Positions 24,398-33,061 of a stretch of 63,436 bases of DNA are shown one piece after another. The DNA lies in assembly GCF_019396325.1 (NCBI RefSeq), contig NZ_JAHKRO010000051.1, positions 1 to 63,436 of the forward strand, written 5' to 3'. Origin of the DNA: Nonomuraea ceibae. Lineage in GTDB: Bacteria > Actinomycetota > Actinomycetes > Streptosporangiales > Streptosporangiaceae. The notes under the pieces were generated by a model. The model was not told the origin of the DNA and did no database searches. It saw only the letters and a list, made by a program, of their open reading frames with translations. Positions within the stretch are counted from its first letter, which is position 1. Every line of letters begins with the position of its first letter. The position numbers were made by a program, and so were the translations under genes.

Positions 24398-24800
24398 AAC
24401 GCAGGCCCTTGCCGGCCAGACGCTCAGGCAGCTCCTCCGGACCTCGCGGCGCGGTGTCAGGCAGCAGGTAGTACTCCTCCAGGATGGCGCGGGCGGTGTC
24501 GTCGTCGCTCACCGCGCAGTCCCACACCACCTGCTCGCCGTCGAGCGTGACATCGAAGGCGAAGAACCCGCAGCACGCCTTCTCCAGCGCCGCCAGATCC
24601 GGCCAAGCCGAGTTCCTGGATGGCGTGCAGGCGGCCCAGCCATTCCGACAGCTCGCTGAGCTTGTTGAAGTTCAGCTTGAGGTGCGTGAGAGTGGTGTAC
24701 GCGGCCAATTCTGCCGGCAGGCCGCGGAGCTCCAGGGTGGAGAGGTCCAGGGCGGGAGCGCCGTCGAAGCCGGGCGTCCAAGATCTCTAAGTTCACAAGA
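24340..24800 (-). pseudogene. Frameshifted, N-terminally degraded leucine-rich-repeat protein
   Basis: Two reading frames on the minus strand form one protein. The first ends 'TLTHLKLNFNKLSELSEWLGRLHAIQELGLA' (an LRR unit). A one-base frame change near 24597-24604 then gives 'PDLAALEKACCGFFAFDVTLDGEQVVWDCAVSDDD' and onward to a stop near 24336. Upstream, an in-frame TAG at about 24793 removes the N-terminus. Either a decayed gene or one with a sequencing indel; the missing start favours decay. Confidence 0.6.
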
Positions 24801-24899
24801 GGCTCGCAATCAGGGAGCTCCGATCGCCGCGGGCGCCGGGTGGGGTCGGCGGGAAGCTCGTGGCACGAAGCGGGCGCGACCGGTCGGCCTGGCAGTGCG

Positions 24900-26093
24900 T
24901 CATGGGCGAGCTCCCTGTTCCTGGGCAGCGGGCGTGGCGGCAGGGCGGCGGCGCTCGTGCCGCAGCGCGTAGAGGGCGATGAGCAGGCCCGTGACCGTGA
25001 GGGCCGCGGCCACCGGATAGAGGGAACGCGGCCCCGGCCCGTCGATGAGCCGCCCGCCGAGCCATCCGGCGATCGCGGCGGCGAGCTGGAAACCGGAGGC
25101 GTTGACGGCGACCGCCAGGGTGGGCGCAGCCTGCGCGGTGGCCACCACCCGGGTCTGCATGCCCGGGATGATGGCGAACGCCAGAACGCCGAGCAGGAAC
25201 CACAGCACGGCGGCCGCCCCCTGATGCCCGCTGACCAGCCAGCCCAGGGCCAGGGCGCCCGCCAGGACGGCCAGCAGAGCGGCGAGCGAGGGCAGGAGCG
25301 CCCGGTCGGCCAGCCATCCGCCCAGGAAGTTGCCCAGGACGGCGCCGGCCCCGTACACCAGCAGCAGCGCGGGCAGCGCCGTGCCGGGGAAGCCGCTGAC
25401 GTCGGTTGTCAGGGGCGCCATGAAGGTGAAGACGGTGACGACGCCCAGGTTTCCGGCGGCGGTCAGCGCGATGGCCAGGATCACCTCCCGGCTGGTGAAG
25501 ACACGCAGCTCGCCGAGGAGCGAGCCGACCTGCGGCGCGGGCCCGTCGGGGAAGGACCGCAGGACCATCATCAGAACAGTGGCGCTGAAGACGGCGATCG
25601 CGGCGAAGGTCGCCCGCCAGCCGAGGCTCTGACCGATGAAGGTGCCCAGCGGAGTCCCGGCGATCATGCCCAGGTTCATGCCGAACGTCAGCCGGGCCAC
25701 GGTCGAGGCCTGCCTGCCCGCCGGAGCGGTGGACACGGCGGTGGCGACCGCGACGGCGAAGAAGGTGGCCACCACCAGTCCGGCGACGAAACGCCCGGCC
25801 AGCAGGATCGGATAGCTCGGGGCGACGGCTGACATGGCGTTGCCGGCGATGGAGGTGACGATGAGCCCGACGACGAGCGGCCGGCGGGGCAGCCGTGCGG
25901 TCAGCGTCGTGATCACCGGTCCGCCCACGATCATGCCGATGGCGTAGGCGCTGACCAGCAGCCCGGCGGCCGGAACGGAAACCGACAGGTCGCTTGCCAC
26001 GTCGGGCAGGATCCCGGCGATGACGAACTCCCCGGTGGTCAGGCTGAGGACCACGAGCATGAGTGAGAAGACCAGAAGCGACATGGAGATCAT
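24900..26093 (-). CDS. MFS transporter, Cmx/CmrA drug-exporter type
   Basis: A 397-residue, 12-helix major facilitator. N-terminal 'SLTTGEFVIAGILPDVASDLSVSVPAAGLLVSAYAIGMIVGGPVIT', including motif A-like 'TLTARLPRRPLVVG', marks the DHA1 subfamily of chloramphenicol/arabinose-efflux-type proteins. ATG 26093 with GGG just upstream; ATG 26084 is an alternative. Exports a small hydrophobic compound by proton antiport; substrate unknown. Next upstream gene is a PfpI-like protein. Confidence 0.9.
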   Translation of the reverse strand: MISMSLLVFSLMLVVLSLTTGEFVIAGILPDVASDLSVSVPAAGLLVSAYAIGMIVGGPVITTLTARLPRRPLVVGLIVTSIAGNAMSAVAPSYPILLAGRFVAGLVVATFFAVAVATAVSTAPAGRQASTVARLTFGMNLGMIAGTPLGTFIGQSLGWRATFAAIAVFSATVLMMVLRSFPDGPAPQVGSLLGELRVFTSREVILAIALTAAGNLGVVTVFTFMAPLTTDVSGFPGTALPALLLVYGAGAVLGNFLGGWLADRALLPSLAALLAVLAGALALGWLVSGHQGAAAVLWFLLGVLAFAIIPGMQTRVVATAQAAPTLAVAVNASGFQLAAAIAGWLGGRLIDGPGPRSLYPVAAALTVTGLLIALYALRHERRRPAATPAAQEQGARP

Positions 26094-26133
26094 CCCTGTA
26101 CAGGCAGGAGCGCATCAGCGTTTCCGCGCCGCC

Positions 26134-26781
26134 TCATCGCCGTGATCCGCCCCGCCGGTCGGTTCGACGCGTGCCGGCCAGAAGGGGCTCGTCGGCGAGG
26201 TAGGGCGGGGCGGGCTCGTACTGGATCTCGCGGCGGACAGCACGCGCGTGGTCTCGACCATGGAGGCGGCCGACGAGCCAGAGCGCGGCGTCGATGCCGG
26301 CGGAGACGCCCTGGGTGGTGAGCAGGTTGCCGTCCACGACGTAGCGGGCGTCGCGGACGACGGTGACGTCCCCGCGCGCCTGGAGGGTGTCCTCGTAGTT
26401 CCAGTGGGTGGCCACCCGGCGCCCGCGAGCGGGACCGGCGGCGTGGAGCAGGAAGGCGCCGGTGCAGACGCTCATGACCCAGGAGGCCTGCTCGGCAGTC
26501 TTGGCGATCCAGCCGGTGACGGCCGGGTTGTGCGGCTGGATTTCCCGGGCGCCGCGCCCGCCCGGGACGAGCAGCACGTCCAGCGGCGGGTGGTCGCCCA
26601 GGGTGCGATCGGGCCCCACATGCATGCCCTTGCTGCATCGGACCGGGTCGGGGTGTTCGGCGATGAGCAGCGCGGTGTCGATGCCGCCGCGCAGGATGGC
26701 CGAGGTGGTGAAGACCTCCCAGGGGCCGGCGAAGTCGAGTTCTTCGACGGCGTCGAAGATCAGCAGTCCGTACGTGGTCAC
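26134..26781 (-). CDS. DJ-1/PfpI family protein (GlxA-like N-terminal domain)
   Basis: A 215-residue glutamine-amidotransferase-fold protein. Nucleophile-elbow Cys lies in 'WVMSVCTGAFLLHAAG' near residue 110; 'GPWEVFTTSAIL' and 'LLVPGGRGAREIQ' match the DJ-1/PfpI subgroup found alone or as the sensor half of AraC-type GlxA regulators. GTG 26781 has GGGAG upstream. It directly follows the remnant of an AraC HTH domain, whose stop overlaps this start. Confidence 0.88.
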   Translation of the reverse strand: MTTYGLLIFDAVEELDFAGPWEVFTTSAILRGGIDTALLIAEHPDPVRCSKGMHVGPDRTLGDHPPLDVLLVPGGRGAREIQPHNPAVTGWIAKTAEQASWVMSVCTGAFLLHAAGPARGRRVATHWNYEDTLQARGDVTVVRDARYVVDGNLLTTQGVSAGIDAALWLVGRLHGRDHARAVRREIQYEPAPPYLADEPLLAGTRRTDRRGGSRR

Positions 26782-26960
26782 AGGTGTTCTCCCGTCGTGG
26801 TTCGGAATCGGTCGCGGTGGTCGGAGGGCGTGACGCCCAGGCAGCGGTGAAAGCCGCGCCGTAGGGTCTCGACGGTGCCGAAGCCGTAGCGGCGGGCGAC
26901 GACACCGAGGGGTTCGCCGCCGTACTTCAGCGCCCGCTTGGTCCTCCTCCACCCAGGTCG
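26778..26960 (-). pseudogene. AraC-family regulator, C-terminal HTH remnant
   Basis: Minus-strand frame reads 'KRALKYGGEPLGVVARRYGFGTVETLRRGFHRCLGVTPSDHRDRF', the second HTH of a GlxA/FtrA-like AraC regulator, then ends at a TGA overlapping the PfpI GTG start. The upstream two thirds of the gene is missing. Probably a 5'-truncated regulator that once preceded the PfpI/MFS pair. Confidence 0.65.
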
Positions 26961-26999
26961 GCGCGAGGTCCATGCCCGTGGTCGCCCCCGCTGGGGATC

Positions 27000-27300
27000 A
27001 CGGGTGACCGTGGCGGACGAAGGCGGCGGGGTCTCCCGCGCGAGCCGTAATCACGAAGGCGATGCGGTGTGGGTGCACGGCACCACGTTCCGGCCCAAGG
27101 ATCGATGGCGTCAACGACACATACCCCACAAATCACGTCATCCGCCTCCCCCGCCGGTGCCCACCAAGGCTGAATTACCTGGGCAAACGCCGACACGGCG
27201 GCTGCGATCCTCGGCTTTCAGAAAGACTGAAGGCTCTCTAAGCTTCAGGCTGCCTGATGGTTGGAGGAATTCATGATCTGTACTCGATCAGCTTTGCGGC
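27000..27300. other. Intergenic region without a recognisable gene
   Basis: About 300 bp between the AraC remnant and the DUF3817 remnant. No codon-biased frame, repeat or RNA gene is evident. An AT-richer stretch lies near 27225-27295. Confidence 0.3.
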
Positions 27301-27315
27301 CGGGAGCGTGACGGC

Positions 27316-27562
27316 GTGCGCATCCTGCGGATGGCGGCCACCGCCGAGGCCGTCTCGCTCACGATCCTGCTCATCAACCTGCACGCTCCACCTCGAAACG
27401 ATCACGAGCGTGGCGGGGCCCGTGCACGGCCTGGCCTACGTGACCGTCATCGCCGCCGCCTCACTGGCGCGAACCCCGTCCGGCGTGCGCCTGCGCGCCC
27501 TCATTCCAGGGGTGGGCGGCCAGCTCGCCCTCCGTCACCTACGCGCCACACAGAATGGATGA
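27316..27562 (+). pseudogene. DUF3817-like membrane protein, frameshifted
   Basis: GTG 27316 opens 'VRILRMAATAEAVSLTILLINLH'. A single frame change near 27385-27395 is needed to continue as 'LETITSVAGPVHGLAYVTVIAAASLARTPSGVRLRALIPGVGG' to the stop at 27562. The A-E-A-V-S helix and V-A-G-P-V-H-G motif are signatures of the small DUF3817 membrane family. Split into two frames and shorter than usual, so probably decayed. Confidence 0.6.
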
Positions 27563-27916
27563 TCTCCGTGGAGGACGGACTCCCTGCCCTTGCCCCATAC
27601 CGGTCTCGTTGTCCTCGAAACAGCCTCAGCGGGCAGCCCTTCGACCGGCGTCGTTCGCGCCGGACAGACCTGTTCGGCCGGCTGCACCGCCATCGCTTCA
27701 CCGTCACCGGCCCCACCGTGGATGAGCATCCAGTAGACGCCGTCGGCACCCGCGCCGTCATCCTCGAAGTCCCCCTGCCCCCACAACCACCAGGGCCGCC
27801 CCCACCTGCTGACTCCTGACCGTGACCCCCGCGACGGCGCCGGCCCGCCAGGACCCCGCGCGCCACCGCCGCATAGCCCGTTCGCCCAGGATTCATGCGC
27901 TTCGACCTGCAAATCT

Positions 27917-27992
27917 GCCGCTCAGAGCTGTATCTGCCTGCACACCCCGGAAACGCAGAAGAGGCCCCGAAGGGCCTCTGAACTGCTGTTAC
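27917..27992. repeat. Decayed att copy (tRNA-Tyr terminator region), leftmost
   Basis: Shares with the intact att copies the segment ahead of and including the hairpin AGAGGCCC-cgaa-GGGCCTCT (about 27958-27978), and a few bases of the tRNA acceptor end. Homology then stops. Most likely the oldest scar of integration at the tRNA-Tyr 3' end. The T-arm and anticodon arm are lost. Confidence 0.6.
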
Positions 27993-28060
27993 TGCTGGCG
28001 GCAGATCACTTCGTACGTGACCCAGATCGAACCGGTAAGACTGCTTACATGTGAGATTGC

Positions 28061-29101
28061 CTAGGCGATGACGCCGGTCCACATGCTCGCGGCGTTCCTG
28101 TAGACCACGTACAGCTCACTGTCGAAGTACGGCGATATGCCACTGTCATACCGGTTGTCGCCATCGGTGTCGGAGACGCTGACAGTGATGCCGTTGAGAT
28201 GGCCGGTGCGGCTGCCGCTCGCATAACCGGTCAGCCACGAGGACCCGAGCGAGCCCTCCGCGGTGAACGGGGAGTTCGCGCCGATGGGACGGTCGGCCCG
28301 GAAGAGCGTGGTATTCATCGCGAAGGTCGAGCCTGTTGACCGTTCGAGCGTCTCACCCGTGTAAGGCAGGCTCCCGTCGGGATGGGGACCGGCGGGGTAG
28401 CCGAAGACGTCGACCGTCGGTGCGAGCGGCTGGTTGATCGTTATCCCCTGGGCGCCGACGTTGTCGGCGAGCCTGCCGACGTTGCTCAGCGCGCCTGGAG
28501 AGGCGAGGACGACACCGCTGTACACGTTGGCGAAGGCGTAATCGCGGTCGAAATCCCGAAGGCCCTCGAAGTCAGAGTGAACAGAGGCCCGCTTCCCGAC
28601 ATACAGGCCGAAGGGGATCTGACCATCGGAGTAGCCGGGCACGAAGACCCACTTGCCGAGCGAGCCCATCGGAGCCTCGATGTCCAGCAGGCAGTGACCT
28701 GCGGTCGCGACGAGGTTCCGATACAGAGAGTTCACCACTGTGCCGGTGCACCAGTGCGGCTCGCCGTCGCTGCCGATGAAGAACACCCGGCCGGAGGCAG
28801 CGGGTGCCGATCCGTCGGGCAAGGTCGGCCCTTCCAATGGCGGGATGGAAGCCGGAGGACCGCCCGGAACGATGTCCGTGGTCAGGCGTTCCCCGCCGGC
28901 CGCGGCCTGCACGGCGTACGGCGTGGCGTTCCTCAGGTTGGCGCCCCCGTCGTTGAGCCAGAACTTCGCGACGTCCTGAGCTTCCGCCGTCGTCTGAGCC
29001 AGCGGTTCCGCCCACACACTTGCTGCCTGTGCCGGCCCAGGAGCGACTGCGGAGCCCAGCACGCCCAAGCCAATGCCTAACGCGACCAGTGCACGCCGCA
29101 A
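28061..29101 (-). CDS. Secreted trypsin-like (S1/V8-type) serine protease-like protein, atypical active site
   Basis: A 346-residue exported protein: signal peptide about 1-26 ending in an AQA-A site, then a glutamyl-endopeptidase-like domain. Catalytic His is in 'VATAGHCLL' near 130 and Asp in 'RDYAFANV' near 177. The expected G-x-S-G-G-P-W serine loop reads G-S-L-G-S-S-W near 295, so aligned on the Trp the nucleophile Ser position holds Leu. Either the Ser is shifted or the protein is inactive. Lies between the decayed att copies, so perhaps carried in with an old element. Confidence 0.85.
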   Translation of the reverse strand: MRRALVALGIGLGVLGSAVAPGPAQAASVWAEPLAQTTAEAQDVAKFWLNDGGANLRNATPYAVQAAAGGERLTTDIVPGGPPASIPPLEGPTLPDGSAPAASGRVFFIGSDGEPHWCTGTVVNSLYRNLVATAGHCLLDIEAPMGSLGKWVFVPGYSDGQIPFGLYVGKRASVHSDFEGLRDFDRDYAFANVYSGVVLASPGALSNVGRLADNVGAQGITINQPLAPTVDVFGYPAGPHPDGSLPYTGETLERSTGSTFAMNTTLFRADRPIGANSPFTAEGSLGSSWLTGYASGSRTGHLNGITVSVSDTDGDNRYDSGISPYFDSELYVVYRNAASMWTGVIA

Positions 29102-29640
29102 TGTGAATCTCCGTTCGGTCAGGGGGCGTCATCGCGCCCCGCCAGGGTGGAGCGCCGACCGATCGACCGGGCCGGCGCGGACACCAAGATCGTAAGGACG
29201 ATTCTGGCCGCATCCTAGAAGTTTTAGATCACATGTTCGATACAATGGCACTCGTCTTGCAAGACGTCTCTCTATAGCCCGGCGCGACCACCTGCCTCGG
29301 CCACCCCGACGCCATCCAGGACGACACGGAGACGAACCCACGCCCACGGAGCCAGAACACCGAACGTCGGAGACCCAGCGGCAGAGCATGTCAGGCCATG
29401 GACAGCCACACGGACGGTCTAGGAGGCTCGCGGGCCAGACGAACCGCGCAGCGCAGAGATCGCCGCCCCAAGCACGGCGAGTACGGCACACGCGTCCGTC
29501 TCGGCGGCGACCGTCCCCCACGACATCGGCACTCACGAATCCCGGAATCAGTACCAGGGCGTCCACAGTCCGAGCAGGATGCGTGAACGCGGACACGACG
29601 AGAAAGCCCATCCCCGCGTTTCCGCTGCTACCAGGCCCCT
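29102..29640. other. Non-coding or decayed region
   Basis: 540 bp upstream of the protease. Several long open frames exist but none has plausible protein character. An AT-rich patch at 29215-29275 may hold the protease promoter. I see no RNA gene. Confidence 0.3.
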
Positions 29641-29648
29641 TCCTGCTG

Positions 29649-29677
29649 TTGTGGCGGGAGCAAAGTTCGAACTTGCG
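29649..29677. repeat. Decayed att copy: tRNA T-arm and acceptor end only
   Basis: About 27 bp matching the T-arm and acceptor end of the tRNA-Tyr att core with three mismatches (GTGGCGGGAG, then CAAAGTTCGAACTTGCG). The terminator and anticodon-arm parts are not recognisable. A second scar in the att array. Confidence 0.5.
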
Positions 29678-29724
29678 CCCTTCGACCCGCCCGATGGTGT
29701 GCTCAGCTTTGCCCGGGTCATCGG

Positions 29725-29928
29725 GCGTCAAGATGATCAGGTCCTGCCTCAGCCTCCTACGGCCGATGCGACGGGCAGGGCTTCGCGATCAACCTGGAGC
29801 TCCGAGGCACCAGAAAATCTAGCCGGGCCGTCTTCGCACTGGCCGAGAACCTGACGGGGATCAAGCTGACAGCACAGCTGCTGGAGGAGTCGACCTATCT
29901 CTGTGCGGTCACGCCGAGCAGGGGCTGA
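29725..29928 (+). pseudogene. Unidentified coding remnant
   Basis: A frame with natural-looking protein character ending at TGA 29928: 'GFAINLELRGTRKSSRAVFALAENLTGIKLTAQLLEES', then 'TYLCAVTPSRG'. An in-frame stop lies just upstream and there is no start, so this is a 3' fragment. Family not recognised. It abuts the first clear att copy and probably belonged to a lost integrated element. Confidence 0.4.
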
Positions 29929-30030
29929 GCAGATCATGGCCTCCTACCAGGAGAAACGCCCCGAGATCCATACTGGACATATTCCGGGAGCTTCGACAAC
30001 AGCCCGCTCACGGCGGCATCCGGCTGCATG

Positions 30031-30133
30031 ACCCCTGAAACGCAGAAAGGACCCCGAAGGGCCTCTGACCTGCAGCTACTGCTGGTGGCAGGTGCAAGGT
30101 TCAAACTGCGTAGGCTGAGCCGACGGTTTATAG
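30031..30133. repeat. att copy 1: tRNA-Tyr 3' half plus terminator
   Basis: On the minus strand this reads as the 3' half of tRNA-Tyr: part of the anticodon loop, a class II variable arm, T-arm and acceptor end with encoded CCA (30083-30085), then a terminator-like GGCCCTTCGGGG hairpin. Slightly decayed (TTCAAACTGCG in the T-arm, TTTATAG at the loop). No 5' tRNA half adjoins it. Left end of a relict element. Confidence 0.8.
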
Positions 30134-30349
30134 CTCGTGACCTGTCGGGCAGCAAAACGGTCATCCACCAGTGATGCAAGCGTGCATCTCGGTCGTGTAG
30201 CCCGTGATCATTGCACGTGTATGGCACGGCGGTCCGGGTGATGATCCCTAACAGGCCCGCCTCCGAGGAGCAGCTACTTAGGGGTTCGGGCTTACTGGTC
30301 TTCGAACCCTACGCACAGTTCAGACGCCGCCCAGACTTCGGAGCATCCT
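30134..30349. other. Relict element left flank with arm-type repeat
   Basis: Contains TGATCATTGCACG near 30205, shared with 31689-31702 and, in variant form (ATCATTGCGCG), 48445-48455. This looks like an integrase arm-binding site. No gene is seen before the GTG at 30350. Confidence 0.45.
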
Positions 30350-30838
30350 GTGCCTGACGACGTGACAAGTCATGAGACGCCATACCTGCGACTTCAGGTC
30401 GACTACGTCGGTCGTTTGGGGGTCGAGGTCGGCATCTTCGTCGCCGTCGACCACCTGCGACGCAAGAACTTGCTCACACCGGAGGAAGAAGAACTCTACT
30501 TCGACATCGACGACTGGTTCCGCGAGCACCTGCCCGAGCCGCCGTTCTATGCCGATGGGAACTCCATCGGCGCGATCACGTGGTTCAAGAGCGCCCCCAC
30601 GGGCGCGATGCTCGCCCGTCTGGAGCCGTTGCGAGATCTATTGACGGTGCACGGAGTGCGATGCGACCTCGTACGCGCGAGCGACCCCGGCAAACTGATC
30701 TACGAGGACGAGTACCAGGTCGGCGTGATTCCCAGGATTAGAAAGCCGGTATCACCACTGCCAGCTGGTGTCACGCTTGGACCGACCACCTCGGGCTCCA
30801 AGCGGCACCTTGCCCGCCAGGCACCGGAAACCAGCTGA
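30350..30838 (+). CDS. Conserved hypothetical protein (cargo of relict element)
   Basis: A 162-residue acidic protein: 'TPYLRLQVDYVGRLGVEVGIFVAVDHLRRKNLLTPEEEELYFDIDDWFREHLPEPPFYADGN', then 'YEDEYQVGVIPR'. I recall this as a recurring actinomycete protein of unknown function, often near mobile elements. GTG 30350 follows GGAG at good spacing. The last 30 residues (after VGVIPR) may be read-through beyond the natural end, as the element decays just downstream. Confidence 0.75.
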   Translation: MPDDVTSHETPYLRLQVDYVGRLGVEVGIFVAVDHLRRKNLLTPEEEELYFDIDDWFREHLPEPPFYADGNSIGAITWFKSAPTGAMLARLEPLRDLLTVHGVRCDLVRASDPGKLIYEDEYQVGVIPRIRKPVSPLPAGVTLGPTTSGSKRHLARQAPETS

Positions 30839-30889
30839 CCCGATGGACTTGCCTCGGTTCGGAAGCGGACCGTAACCACGTTGTCCGGT
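30839..30889. other. Short spacer before GC-rich repeat
   Basis: 50 bp between the hypothetical gene and the start of the dispersed GC-rich repeat. Nothing identified. Confidence 0.3.
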
Positions 30890-31145
30890 GAGCCGTGCCG
30901 AGGAACGAAGCACGGATAGACGATCGCCCCCAGCTTTGTGCGGTGGCCCGCCATGCAGAGGCGGTCGTGAGGGCTGTATCTGCGCGGCGGCATGGCAACC
31001 ACGGCCGAGGCGTTCGGTCAGTACGGTGAGGCCGTGCGGCGCCCGGCCCGCAGACCCGCGCCGTCCGGAACCGGCCTCCAGGCCGCACTCCCGGACGGCG
31101 GGCGGGCGGAGGGCCGGGGGTACGGCGGCGCGCCGCGCCGCCGCT
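30890..31145. repeat. Dispersed 260-bp GC-rich repeat, copy A
   Basis: Strongly similar to 33062-33322. Shared landmarks in order: GAACGAAG, GATCGCCCCC, GCCATGCAG, AGGGCTG, GTTCGGTC, ACGGCGGGCGGGCG, and a terminal palindrome-rich GGCGGCGCGCCGCGCCGCC. Neither copy has a convincing conserved start codon and frame, so a structured, replication/transfer or miniature mobile function is more likely than coding. Confidence 0.65.
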
Positions 31146-31296
31146 TGACGCACTTGGCGGCATCTCGCGCCGGACGTTCTACCGCTGGCGTGAGATCGGC
31201 AAGGCACCTCAGGGCTTCAAGCTGCCCAACGGAGAGATCCGTATCTATCGCGGGGAACTCACAGCTTGGCTGGAAGACCTCCGGGAGGCGGCGTGA
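31146..31296 (+). pseudogene. Truncated excisionase (xis) remnant
   Basis: Frame reads LDALGGISRRTFYRWREI then GKAPQGFKLPNGEIRIYR to LREAA-stop at 31296, nearly identical to the last 48 residues of the AICE1 Xis at 46784-46972, but without its start and first ~12 residues. The break coincides with the end of the GC-rich repeat, indicating a deletion or recombination there. Confidence 0.8.
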
Positions 31297-31386
31297 ACAC
31301 CTGCTACGACGTGAAGTTCTGGCCGATCACCCGGAACGAGTCCAGCAAGACGCCGTCCTTCGTCGCCCGGGCCTTTCGACGTTGAG
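31293..31386 (+). pseudogene. Truncated integrase (int) remnant
   Basis: GTG 31293 overlaps the xis stop exactly as in AICE1 and encodes a match to the first ~26 residues of its integrase (NTCYDVKFWPITRNESSKTP), then diverges and stops at 31386. All catalytic residues are missing. Marks a third, deleted element of the same family. Confidence 0.8.
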
Positions 31387-31510
31387 AGGCGGCAGCATCC
31401 CACATACAGCCCCGATCATGGGCGCCCATCTGAGGAAACGCCCCAGATCCATCCCGCGTATATCCCGTGACCACCGACAAACGGCCGCTCAGGGCTGCAT
31501 CTGGTTGCAC

Positions 31511-31615
31511 ACCCCTGAAACGCAGAAGAGGCCCCGAAGGGCCTCTGACCTGCAGCTACTGCTGGTGGCAGGTGCAAGGTTCGAACTTGCGTAGGCTGAG
31601 CCGACGGTTTTACAG
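31511..31615. repeat. att copy 2: left end of AICE1
   Basis: Best-preserved copy. Minus strand gives anticodon loop CTGTAAA (GTA anticodon), stem ACCGT, 13-nt variable arm GGCTCAGCC-type, T-arm GCAAG-TTCGAAC-CTTGC, acceptor ACCTGCC, A and CCA (31563-31615). It is followed by the tRNA terminator AGAGGCCC-n4-GGGCCTCT (31527-31546). The 5' half of the tRNA is absent, so this is an element-chromosome junction rather than the functional gene. Flanked by TGATCATTGCACG arm-like repeats. Confidence 0.88.
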
Positions 31616-31943
31616 CGCGTGACCGTTGCGGCTTAGATATGGCCTTCCGCCTGCGGCAAGACCGTGGCTCACGGCGATGCAGACCATGATCATTGCACGT
31701 ATATTGCACGGCGGGAAGTTGTGACCGGAACCCATCACACGGGGCTGTTGCAGTCCCCCAGTTCTGCAGGGCCCCTTCCCTCCTGCTTTGCGAGCTCGAC
31801 AAAGCGATAGACCTCAGCGCATGTGCGATGATCGTTAATGTCGAGTGATACGCGCATGTTCAATTGTGTCTTCTGGAAGTTCACCACGTCCCTATCGTGG
31901 CAAGCACGAAGTTTGACGTATGGGGTTTCCGGCCTAGCAGGCC
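31616..31943. other. AICE1 left-end non-coding region
   Basis: 330 bp with a TGATCATTGCACGTATATTGCACG arm-type sequence near 31688, shared with the other att junctions. No coding signal. Confidence 0.45.
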
Positions 31944-32783
31944 CTAGCTAGTTCTAGTCTTTTCATTCCGCTCCTCTGGCCCTGGAAGGAGGGGCTCGCT
32001 TGCGCTCGCTAGAGCATCGCGGACTTCCTGGACTCGTTGCTCTTCAACTGCTCGTCGCCACTCCGCTTCCTCGGCTTCGCTGCGTGGACGAGCGAGCTCC
32101 GCAGCGACTCCCTCGACCGCCCCACGGAGCTTCTCGATTTCCTGGACCTGCTGGTGGAGGGTCTTGACCTTGAGGTTCCGGAGCTTGCGGTAGATCTCAA
32201 GGTCGATCAGGTAGGTAAGCGGCTCGACAGCGCCATAGGGTCCGTCCGCCTCCACCGTCACGGTGTACCGGCGGGGCAGGTCCTTCGCGAAGAACTGCCA
32301 TCCGATATCGAAGAGCGCCTCAATCTTGCGCCCAGGCGGCAGATGAGGGATGCCCTGGGTGAATATGAGAGCATCGGCGAGCCTCTCTCGGTCTCCCCCG
32401 TCCATCGAGGTTTGGATGGGCGGATCGAACCTGATTCGAACATTGCGGGCAACCGTGGGCCCCACGTTCTCCACCACGAGATTCAGCGCCTCCGAGATGA
32501 AGTCGGACGCCCGGATGTCGACGACCACATAGGGCTGCTGCGACTCCTTGAACGCCGTACGGTCGAGCGCGAGCTGGTTGGCGGCTACTTCTGCTTAATC
32601 ACGCGCCGAGACCGCTTGATCCTTCGCCGCGTCAGCAGCTCGCTGGGCATCGGCCGATTGGTCGATCGCAGCACTGGCCTGTCGCCTGGCATACCAGACC
32701 GAGAACAGAGAGAGCACCAGGGCCGCTACGGCAGCCAAGGCAGTGAGGGCGTCGGTCCAGTCAGGAACGTCGGGGGGCGTCAA
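31944..32783 (-). pseudogene. Membrane-anchored coiled-coil protein interrupted by an in-frame stop
   Basis: One minus-strand frame starts at TTG 32783 behind GGAGGAG. The first 62 residues include a transmembrane helix (ALTALAAVAALVLSLFSVWYA) and an Ala/Asp-rich coiled coil. A TAA at about 32595-32597, probably from CAA Gln, interrupts it. The same frame continues 'AEVAANQLALDRTAFKESQQP' into a beta-rich domain (VVVDIRASDF...) and a C-terminal coiled coil of about 100 residues. Either a recent nonsense mutation or two fragments. Family unknown. Confidence 0.7.
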
Positions 32784-33061
32784 CCTCGGTCTCCTCCTTC
32801 GGAACTTCGATGGGTCAGGCAGTTATGCTCGCCCATTCTCCAGGAGCAAGGCACGGGTCGACCGTCTTATGCGACGTAGGTAGGCCTCGGACACAGGCTG
32901 AGAACGCGCATGAACAGGTCCAGAATGTGGGCGCGTTGCCAGCCCTCTCTTAGGAGTCATCAGGACCACCCCTGCCTGGAAGCCCTTGGTCGCCGGCATC
33001 GCCACCAACATCGCGCACTGCGGCCCGCGCCGTAGGCAGGACAGCAACCGTCTTGCCCGAT
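32784..33061. other. Intergenic region
   Basis: No gene recognised between the coiled-coil gene and repeat copy B. Short frames here lack codon bias. Confidence 0.3.

Noticed and set aside
29388..29822. 144-residue Arg/Ser/Thr-rich plus-strand frame
   Set aside because: No ribosome site, low complexity and it crosses a decayed att copy; not credible as a protein.
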